A DNA stretch of 32,409 bases, from contig QKGK01000033.1 of the NCBI GenBank assembly GCA_003250455.1, forward strand, positions 1 through 32,409. The letters are read 5' to 3'. This DNA comes from Chloroflexota bacterium (GTDB taxonomy: Bacteria; Chloroflexota; Anaerolineae; Anaerolineales; UBA11579). The translations under genes were made by a program, and so were the position numbers. The notes under the pieces were generated by a model. The model was not told the DNA's origin, searched no databases, and saw only the letters and a program-made list of their open reading frames with translations. Positions 26,311-32,409 of this stretch are shown piece after piece; the first letter of the stretch is position 1; the number at the start of each line of letters is the position of its first letter.

Positions 26311-27405
26311 ATGAACGAACATAACTATGCTGTGATCATGGCTGGTGGAGGTGGGACCCGTCTCTGGCCGCTGTCTCGAAAAGATAAACCCAAACAAATG
26401 CTTAAACTGGACGGGGAACGCACCCTGTTTGAAATTGCCGTTGAACGGCTGTTGGGCCTCTTCCCGGTTGAAAAGATCATGGTAGTCACTTCGGCATCCC
26501 AGGCGGAAGTCTTCCAGAAAGAGCTGCCCGCAATCCCAGCTGAGAACTACGTGATCGAACCCTTCGGGCGGGATACCGCTGCAGCCATTGGTCTGGCCGC
26601 TGTTGCCCTCAAGCATCGGGACCCGCAAGCCATTATGGCGGTAGTGACTGCCGACCATTACATCGATCGTGAGAGCCGCTTTTTACACGTCCTCCGGGCG
26701 GCCTCGCAGGTAGCAGATGACGGTTATCTGGTCACTCTGGGCATCCAGCCAACCTTCCCATCTACAGGGTTCGGCTACATCCAGCAAGGCAGCTATTTGG
26801 GCACATACGAGAATATTGTCGTGTTCAACGCCCTCAGCTTCAAGGAAAAGCCGGACATGGAAACCGCCATCCAGTTCATCGAAGCGGAAGACCATTCGTG
26901 GAACTCCGGCATGTTCATCTGGAAGGTAGACCAAATCCTCTCCGAGATTTCCCGGCTGATGCCCAAACTGGATAAAGGGCTGAACAATATTGCCGCTGCC
27001 TGGGGAACACCAGAACACACAAAAGTGCTGCTCGAAGAGTGGGAAATGCTGGAAAAAGTCTCCATCGATTTTGGCATTATGGAGAAAGCCCAAAATGTAG
27101 CTGTGATCCCTGCGCGCGGATTGGGCTGGAGCGATGTTGGCAGCTGGAATGCGGTGTATGAGGTGCTGCCCAAAAGCGCCATGGAAAATGTGATCATCTG
27201 CAAGCAGCACATCACCGAAGACACAGAAAATACGCTCATCTTCACAAAAGAAGAAAGCGATCGTCTGATCGTCACCCTGGGCATTAAGGATACCGTGATC
27301 GTCGATGCGGGAGATGTTCTCCTGATCTGCGACAAAGACCACGCCCAGGATGTACGGGGAATTGTTAAGCAGCTGGAAGAAGAAGGTAAGAATATTTATT
27401 TATAG
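26311..27405 (+). CDS. manC: Mannose-1-phosphate guanylyltransferase
   Basis: A 364-residue nucleotidyltransferase making GDP-mannose for glycan synthesis. The GTP-binding signature is GGGGTRLWPLSR (12-23) with KPKQML. ENYVIEPFGRDTAAAI, TADHYI, EKPD, WNSGMFIW and LGWSDVGSW follow in the canonical order. It is monofunctional, lacking the phosphomannose isomerase cupin found in long ManC/AlgA. It is packed between dprA and topA, probably in one transcript. AAGGA precedes the ATG. Confidence 0.93.
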   Translation: MNEHNYAVIMAGGGGTRLWPLSRKDKPKQMLKLDGERTLFEIAVERLLGLFPVEKIMVVTSASQAEVFQKELPAIPAENYVIEPFGRDTAAAIGLAAVALKHRDPQAIMAVVTADHYIDRESRFLHVLRAASQVADDGYLVTLGIQPTFPSTGFGYIQQGSYLGTYENIVVFNALSFKEKPDMETAIQFIEAEDHSWNSGMFIWKVDQILSEISRLMPKLDKGLNNIAAAWGTPEHTKVLLEEWEMLEKVSIDFGIMEKAQNVAVIPARGLGWSDVGSWNAVYEVLPKSAMENVIICKQHITEDTENTLIFTKEESDRLIVTLGIKDTVIVDAGDVLLICDKDHAQDVRGIVKQLEEEGKNIYL

Positions 27406-27449
27406 CACGTACATTTATTGGTTCGTGTTGAAGTTTTTGGAGGTTTCAT

Positions 27450-29774
27450 TTGGAAGCTTATTGTGTAAAGTGTAAGAAAAAAAGAGAAATGCAGGACGCA
27501 AAGGCGGAGTTCACCGCCTCAGGTGCGCCGGGCACACGCGGCACCTGCCCGGTTTGCGGCACGACCATGTTCCGCATGGGGCGCACCGATGCGCACGCCA
27601 ACCTGACCCCGCCCGAACGGCCTGCCCGCAGTAATAAGCAAACCCAGCGCAAAGGCAACCTGGTGATCGTTGAATCCCCTGCCAAAGCGCGCACCATCGG
27701 CCGCTACCTGGGCAAAGGCTATCGCGTCGAGGCCTCGGTCGGGCATGTGCGCGACCTGCTGCGCTCGCAATTATCGGTTGATATAGAAAACGACTTTGAA
27801 CCTAAATACCGCGTCCCGAACGAGAAGCGGCCGGTGGTAAAAGAGCTGAAAAACTTGGCAGCCAAGGCTGAACAGATCTACCTGGCAACTGACCTCGACC
27901 GGGAAGGCGAAGCGATTGCCTGGCACTTAATGGAAGCCGCCGAGATCGAACCGGAACGCGCCAAGCGAGTGGTCTTCCACGAGATCACCAAACCCGCCAT
28001 CGAGGAAGCTTTTGCCCACCCGCGCGAGATTGATATGGACCTGGTGGACGCCCAACAGGCTCGCAGGATCCTGGACCGGCTGGTGGGATATTCTCTCAGC
28101 CCGATCCTGTGGCGCAAGGTGCGCAACCGGCTTTCTGCCGGGCGTGTGCAGTCGGTCGCGCTGCGGCTGGTCGTAGACCGCGAGCGTGAGATCGATGAAT
28201 TTGAGCCGGTAGAATACTGGACCATCGCCGCAGAACTGCGCCCCGAAGGCACCCAAAAGACCTTCATCGCCAAACTGAACAAAGTGGATGGCGAAAGTGT
28301 GGAGTTTGGCAGCGAAGAAGAAGTTCAGCCCGTTGTGGCAGATATGGAAAAAGCTGCCTACACGATCAAGAAGATCAAACGCGGCACCCGCAAACGCAAC
28401 GCCCCTGCCCCCTACACCACCAGCACCATGCAGCAGGAGGCATCCCGCCGGATGCGCTTCACTGCTCGCCGCACAATGGCCCTCGCCCAGCAGTTATATG
28501 AAGGCATCAGCATCGACGACCAGGAAACCGTCGGTCTGATCACCTATATGCGTACCGATTCCACCCATGTTTCGGAACTGGCGCAGAATGAAACCAGGGA
28601 ATATATCCGCAAAAAGCACGGCGCAAAGTTCCTCCCCCCGGAAGCACCGCAGTATACAACCAAGGCCAAAGGGGCACAGGAAGCTCACGAAGCCATCCGC
28701 CCCACCTCGGTGCTGCGCACGCCCAAGCAGATGAAAGCCTACCTCAGCAAAGACCAGTATCGCCTCTACCAGATGATCTGGCAGCGTTTTGTTGCCTCAC
28801 AGATGGAAGCGGCCGTCTTTGATACCCTGACCGTGGACATCAAAGGAAAAACAGACAGCCACAATTACAATCTGCGGGCCACTGGTTCTACCGTCCGCTT
28901 CCTGGGCTTTATGATCGTCTACGAAGAAACCAAAGGCGAATATGACCTCGACGAAAATGGCGATATTGCCAATATTCCGCCAGAACTGGAAGAAGGACAG
29001 CGCCAGCATCTGGTGCGGGTCATCCCGGAACAACATTTCACCCAGCCGCCGCCGCGTTTCAGTGAGGCTACCCTGGTGCGTGCCTTGGAAGAGAACGGCA
29101 TCGGACGGCCTTCCACCTATGCCCCCACACTCAGCACCCTGCAAAACCGGGGATATGTGTTCCGCGAAGGACGCCGCCTGATCCCCACCGAGACCGGGAT
29201 CATCGTCAACGACCTGCTGATGGAGCACTTCCCGGAAATTGTAGACCTGGGCTTCAGCGCCCGCATGGAAGAAGACCTGGACAAAATTGCCCACGAACAC
29301 ACCGACTGGATCGATGTCATCCGTGAGTTTTACGACCCCTTTGAACAGCAATTGGAAAAAGCCAACGAAGAAATGCCCGAAGTAAAGGCGGAACCTGAAT
29401 ACGTCGGCCGCACCTGCCCCGAATGTGGACAGGGCCAGCTGCTCATCCGTTGGGGACGCTTTGGCAAATTCATCAGCTGTGAACGCTTCCCGGAATGCCG
29501 TTATACCGAACCCTTCCTGGATAAAATAGGCGTTACCTGTCCCAAAGATGGCGGTGAGATAGTGGAACGGCGCACCCGCAAGGGACGCATCTTCTATGGC
29601 TGCTCCAATTACCCGGAATGCGACTTCACCTCCTGGAAGAGACCGCTGCCCACACCCTGCCCCAACTGCCAGGGCACCCTGGTGATCCAGAATTCAAAGC
29701 ATGCCCAATGCCTCGAATGTGAAACCAGCTATCCTCTCGAAGAGGTTCAGCCGGAAGAACAAACCGAAGGATAA
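27450..29774 (+). CDS. topA: DNA topoisomerase I with N-terminal zinc-ribbon (DUF5679-like) fusion
   Basis: A 774-residue type IA topoisomerase that relaxes negative supercoils. The TTG start is supported by GGAGG 7 nt upstream. Residues 1-~45 form a zinc ribbon (C5, C8, C33, C36; YCVKCKK and CPVCGTTMFRMG) resembling DUF5679. The Toprim domain starts at NLVIVESPAKARTIGRYLG, with DLDREGEAIAWHL. Catalytic Tyr366 lies in LITYMRTDST. The C-terminus has three zinc fingers: CPECGQG...CERFPEC, CPKDGG...CSNYPEC and CPNCQG...CLEC. The order dprA-topA is common; here manC is between them. Confidence 0.95.
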   Translation: MEAYCVKCKKKREMQDAKAEFTASGAPGTRGTCPVCGTTMFRMGRTDAHANLTPPERPARSNKQTQRKGNLVIVESPAKARTIGRYLGKGYRVEASVGHVRDLLRSQLSVDIENDFEPKYRVPNEKRPVVKELKNLAAKAEQIYLATDLDREGEAIAWHLMEAAEIEPERAKRVVFHEITKPAIEEAFAHPREIDMDLVDAQQARRILDRLVGYSLSPILWRKVRNRLSAGRVQSVALRLVVDREREIDEFEPVEYWTIAAELRPEGTQKTFIAKLNKVDGESVEFGSEEEVQPVVADMEKAAYTIKKIKRGTRKRNAPAPYTTSTMQQEASRRMRFTARRTMALAQQLYEGISIDDQETVGLITYMRTDSTHVSELAQNETREYIRKKHGAKFLPPEAPQYTTKAKGAQEAHEAIRPTSVLRTPKQMKAYLSKDQYRLYQMIWQRFVASQMEAAVFDTLTVDIKGKTDSHNYNLRATGSTVRFLGFMIVYEETKGEYDLDENGDIANIPPELEEGQRQHLVRVIPEQHFTQPPPRFSEATLVRALEENGIGRPSTYAPTLSTLQNRGYVFREGRRLIPTETGIIVNDLLMEHFPEIVDLGFSARMEEDLDKIAHEHTDWIDVIREFYDPFEQQLEKANEEMPEVKAEPEYVGRTCPECGQGQLLIRWGRFGKFISCERFPECRYTEPFLDKIGVTCPKDGGEIVERRTRKGRIFYGCSNYPECDFTSWKRPLPTPCPNCQGTLVIQNSKHAQCLECETSYPLEEVQPEEQTEG

Positions 29775-29831
29775 CCATTCACTGATCTATGGCATAAAGC
29801 TTGCACTGTTTTAATCGGGCTTGACATTTGG

Positions 29832-29860
29832 TTGCACAAATAGATACCCTGGTCTACAAT
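29832..29860 (+). promoter_or_regulatory. Weak promoter candidate before the membrane-protein gene
   Basis: TTGCAC, a 17-nt spacer and TACAAT (5 of 6). A consensus TTGACA at 29821 has no matching -10 at normal distance. The downstream leader can form a hairpin (29882-29906). Confidence 0.35.
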
Positions 29861-29965
29861 TATTTCAAAGTAGTGGACCAAAGCAGTTTAGTTCATTAAA
29901 TCTGCTGGCCCTGCCGCAAGCATCATGATAAACGGCAAAACAGCGCATCTTTTTGGGAGTGTACG

Positions 29966-31093
29966 ATGGCTTTTGATAATATGGATTACGATTTTGAAGA
30001 AGAAGACGAGGTTTTTGAACAACCTCTGACATACGAAGAGGAAGAAGAACCTGCCTCTGGAGGGTCTCAATTCTCAGACCTGCTTGCCAAAGTCACCAGC
30101 AACCCCCTCTATGTGGGGATTGGCGCACTGGTCGTCGGCCTGCTGATCGGCCTGATCTTTGCCTGGGGAATCTGGCCCGTAAAATATGTGGATGCTTCCC
30201 CTTCCAACCTGCATCAGAATTTCCAATTGGATTGGATGCGCATGGTAGTGGATTCCTACAACCTGCGGCAGGATAATGCCCTGGCATCAGAACGGATCAG
30301 CGCCCTGGGTGAAAACAGCACAGAGGTACTTCAACTGCTGGTTGCCAACCCTGGCGACCAGGTCAGCCAATTGGCTTTGCAGAACTTCCTGAACCAATAT
30401 AACCCTGAAGCTGTTCCCCCCACAGACACGACTACCGATACAGGCACCGGGGAAGGTGAGGAAGCTGCACCCAGTTCCTCGCGCAACAGCACGATGCTCC
30501 TGCTGGCCTGTGCCATTTCCGGCGTGATCGCCATTGGGCTGGCTGCCTTCTACATCCTGCGGATGCGCAACCGCCAACCGGGCGGACAAACTGCTGCGGC
30601 ACGGGCGCAGGAATTCTCCCGCCAGGCCATGCAGACAGATTACGAAGCCATGGGCCAGGATACTCCTATTGCCCAGTGGATGACCACTTACCTGGTTGGC
30701 GACGATCTGTATGACGATTCCTTCAGCATCGACTCGCTCACCGGGGAGTTCCTGGGTGAATGCGGTGTAGGGATTGCCGATACCATCGGCGTGGGCGAAC
30801 CCAAACGTGTTTCTGCCTTTGAAGTCTGGCTGTTCGACAAGAACGATATCCAGACCGTTACGAAGGTGTTGATGAGCGGCCATGCGATGAACGACGAAAG
30901 CACCTACGCCCGCCTCGAAGCCAAGGGCGAACCCGTCCTGGCGACCCCCGGCGGGACCATCGAACTCGTGACCAAGACCCTGCGCATGGTTGTACGGGTG
31001 ATGGACATGGACTATGGCACCGGCCACCTGCCCGAGAACAGCTTCTTCCAGCGCGTTACACTGGAACTGGCGATCTGGTCTTACAACGGATAA
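29966..31093 (+). CDS. Unrecognised two-span membrane protein with acidic N-terminus
   Basis: A 375-residue protein I do not recognise. The first ~30 residues are very acidic (EEEDEVFEQPLTYEEEEEP). TM1 is ~48-70. About 80 mostly helical residues and a Thr/Gly/Glu/Ser linker follow, then TM2 (~177-199), RMRNRQPGG as a cytoplasmic anchor, and a ~145-residue C-terminal domain with an alternating strand pattern (FEVWLFDKNDIQTVTKVLM, TLRMVVRVMDMDYG). Charges suggest both termini are cytoplasmic. GGGAG precedes the ATG. It stands alone, with a terminator after it. Function unknown. Confidence 0.75.
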   Translation: MAFDNMDYDFEEEDEVFEQPLTYEEEEEPASGGSQFSDLLAKVTSNPLYVGIGALVVGLLIGLIFAWGIWPVKYVDASPSNLHQNFQLDWMRMVVDSYNLRQDNALASERISALGENSTEVLQLLVANPGDQVSQLALQNFLNQYNPEAVPPTDTTTDTGTGEGEEAAPSSSRNSTMLLLACAISGVIAIGLAAFYILRMRNRQPGGQTAAARAQEFSRQAMQTDYEAMGQDTPIAQWMTTYLVGDDLYDDSFSIDSLTGEFLGECGVGIADTIGVGEPKRVSAFEVWLFDKNDIQTVTKVLMSGHAMNDESTYARLEAKGEPVLATPGGTIELVTKTLRMVVRVMDMDYGTGHLPENSFFQRVTLELAIWSYNG

Positions 31094-31110
31094 CCACAAA
31101 CCTGATTAAT

Positions 31111-31139
31111 GAAAACGCCCGGATTTACCGGGTGTTTTC
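31111..31139. terminator. Intrinsic terminator between convergent genes
   Basis: GAAAACGCCCGG (31111-31122) pairs with CCGGGTGTTTTC (31128-31139), with T-rich sequence on the plus side and, through the A-rich left arm, on the minus side. It ends 8 bases before the stop of the minus-strand gene, so it probably acts in both directions. Confidence 0.8.
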
Positions 31140-31146
31140 TTGTCGT

Positions 31147-31410
31147 TTAATCCAATATTTCTCGGATCAGATCAATGTTATTCCTGACCTGTTCCAGCCT
31201 CACCCAGGCCATCAGGTAAGCGATCCCGATCACCACTTCCAAACCGGAAACGATGACGATCGCCCTCCCCGTCAACTGACCGGTGAGCAGCAGGATCAAC
31301 TCGGCAATCAATGTCAGCCAAAAGATTCCCCCGAACACATACGCATCTCTCCGCCGCCCTTTCTGACGAATTTTAAGCAAATCCAGGTAATTCTCCAATT
31401 TATTAGCCAT
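31147..31410 (-). CDS. Small two-span membrane protein
   Basis: An 87-residue protein with a short basic N-terminal helix (NKLENYLDLLKIRQKGRRR), two hydrophobic spans (~26-44 and ~48-68) and a charged helical end (RLEQVRNNIDLIREILD). A TTG lies two codons upstream of the chosen ATG, but AGGAGG is only 3 nt from the TTG and 9 nt from the ATG, so I take the ATG at 31410. It follows the cyclase-fold gene by 21 nt, so the two are likely co-transcribed. Function unknown. Confidence 0.7.
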   Translation of the reverse strand: MANKLENYLDLLKIRQKGRRRDAYVFGGIFWLTLIAELILLLTGQLTGRAIVIVSGLEVVIGIAYLMAWVRLEQVRNNIDLIREILD

Positions 31411-31431
31411 TTCCAATTACCTCCTTTCACC

Positions 31432-32409
31432 CTATTCATGGAAACCAGCCATTTTCAGCACCCGCAGCGCACGGGTTGTTACCCATTTATTGGGCTGTTT
31501 CTTCTCCCCAAAATTGAACCAGATACGGTCGTTATAGTCAAAGTCCAACATCCAGCGGCCGTCTTCGTCCTGCTTCCCGAGGATATAGTCCAATGCGTTG
31601 GCCAGCCGCGGGTCCTTGCCATAGCCCAGCCGCACCAACGCTTCCACATTTTGCAGCATATCGGCAATGTAGAATACCGGAAAACCAAATTTCCACCAAT
31701 TTCGGCTGGGCTGCTTGCCATCCTTGGTGGGATATTTGGCGGTCACCGGGTCCACACGCAACAAAATCTCCACCCCGCGCTGGATAGCCCGTTCCATCAG
31801 CGGGGTGCGCTGCCCGGCAGGGAGATAGCTGAACGCCAGCATTTCCTTGATCCCGCCCCAGGCGCAGTCAAAATTCCCGTTGATCTTGCAGCCAAAACCC
31901 GGCCCGCTCTTGTATTGGTAGTAACGGATCGGTGAGGATTTGTCCTCCTGTGGGGCAACCCCCCCACCGGTGATGCTGCGGGCCATCCATTCAAAAGCCT
32001 GCTCCATGCGCGGATCATAGAACCCCACTGATAGCAAGGCTGTCAGCAGGTTGCCCTGCAGGCAGTCGATCGTCCCGGAAGGCGCTCCGGAACCGTATAC
32101 CGAGAACTGCCCATGAGCGGTCATTGCATTTTCCAGCAGATAATTACAGCCAGTTTTTATACGCGCATCCATGGAAACGGTAGCTCCCGTCTGCCCCAGC
32201 ATGATCAACGCCCAGACGGTGCTGCGGTATTTACGCGAATACCCATGCCCCGGCTTGACCCAGAAACCGGACACATCCATCTGGTCCAGCACCGCCGCAA
32301 TCGGCCCGTCCCGGTGAGCAGCCTGCATTGCTTTTTGCAAGACCGGGTCTTCAGCCGGGAGGTCTTCCAGATCCCGCAAGGCTAGGTAACGCACGCCCGG
32401 ATCGGATTC
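31432..32409 (-). CDS. Terpenoid-cyclase/prenyltransferase-fold protein, 5' end cut by window edge
   Basis: The last 325 residues of a protein whose N-terminus is beyond the right edge; the frame is open through the last base. Repeated helical units such as YRSTVWALIMLGQTGA, GCNYLLENAM, CLQGNLLTALLSVGFYDPR, AFEWMARSI and ALDYILGKQDEDGRWMLDFDY fit the alpha/alpha-barrel of squalene cyclase-like proteins. I recall similar Chloroflexota proteins mislabelled as nitrogen-fixation proteins. No DxDD cyclase motif is visible, and Cys/His/Trp-rich positions differ from true cyclases, so catalysis is unproven. Confidence 0.7.
   Translation of the reverse strand, partial: ESDPGVRYLALRDLEDLPAEDPVLQKAMQAAHRDGPIAAVLDQMDVSGFWVKPGHGYSRKYRSTVWALIMLGQTGATVSMDARIKTGCNYLLENAMTAHGQFSVYGSGAPSGTIDCLQGNLLTALLSVGFYDPRMEQAFEWMARSITGGGVAPQEDKSSPIRYYQYKSGPGFGCKINGNFDCAWGGIKEMLAFSYLPAGQRTPLMERAIQRGVEILLRVDPVTAKYPTKDGKQPSRNWWKFGFPVFYIADMLQNVEALVRLGYGKDPRLANALDYILGKQDEDGRWMLDFDYNDRIWFNFGEKKQPNKWVTTRALRVLKMAGFHE

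Noticed and set aside
31132..31935. 267-codon plus-strand frame at the right end
   Set aside because: It is antisense to the small membrane protein and the cyclase-fold gene, and starts inside a terminator.

Overview
The window looks like a chromosomal segment of a Chloroflexota bacterium, most likely Anaerolineae. I infer this from a coiled-coil insertion in RpoC, long Ala/Glu/Lys-rich C-terminal tails on several core proteins, a zinc-ribbon-plus-TopA fusion, a very large PhnE, and a terpenoid-cyclase-fold protein of a type I associate with Chloroflexota genomes. No 16S rRNA or other decisive marker is present, so the placement is an inference. Genes are mostly GC-rich, with one clearly AT-rich outlier at 3612-4313.

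Left part (1-3430, minus strand): the start of a molybdate ABC permease (modB, cut by the edge), the molybdate-binding lipoprotein ModA, a DUF5946-like Cys/His protein, a small DUF4405-like membrane protein, a TetR repressor with a perfect operator-like palindrome over its promoter and start codon, and a dienelactone-hydrolase-family enzyme. Next comes an AT-rich orphan gene with PD-(D/E)XK nuclease-like residues (plus strand). It sits beside tRNA-Ser(CGA), whose 3' end is duplicated nearby. Lon protease and FolC follow on the minus strand.

Centre (8513-16350): two plus-strand core genes, rpoC (not preceded by rpoB) and gyrA. Each has its own extended -10 promoter, a long leader able to form RNA structure, and a strong intrinsic terminator. 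GyrA ends in a histone-like Ser-Thr-Arg-Lys-Thr repeat tail. The gyrA terminator is flanked by two degenerate heptanucleotide repeat arrays in opposite orientation.

Right-centre (16344-21750, minus strand): a translationally coupled pair (SanA/YdcF-like membrane protein and HD-domain protein), then a phosphonate-type ABC importer, phnD-phnC-phnE, with no C-P lyase genes beside it. Divergent from phnD is a translation cluster, ffh-rpsP-khpA-rimM, without the usual trmD-rplS. It is followed by dprA, a mannose-1-phosphate guanylyltransferase gene and topA. The right end holds an unrecognised two-span membrane protein, a small membrane protein and a terpenoid-cyclase-fold protein cut by the edge.

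A theme across the window is transcription start architecture. Four minus-strand genes (tetR, the DUF5946 gene, folC and the sanA-like gene) have a -10 hexamer only 6-7 nt before the ATG and no Shine-Dalgarno, which predicts leaderless mRNAs. Most other genes have clear Shine-Dalgarno sites. I found no CRISPR array, prophage or complete insertion sequence. The best candidates for something undescribed are the structured gyrA leader, the heptamer arrays, the oversized PhnE and the PD-(D/E)XK-like gene next to the tRNA.
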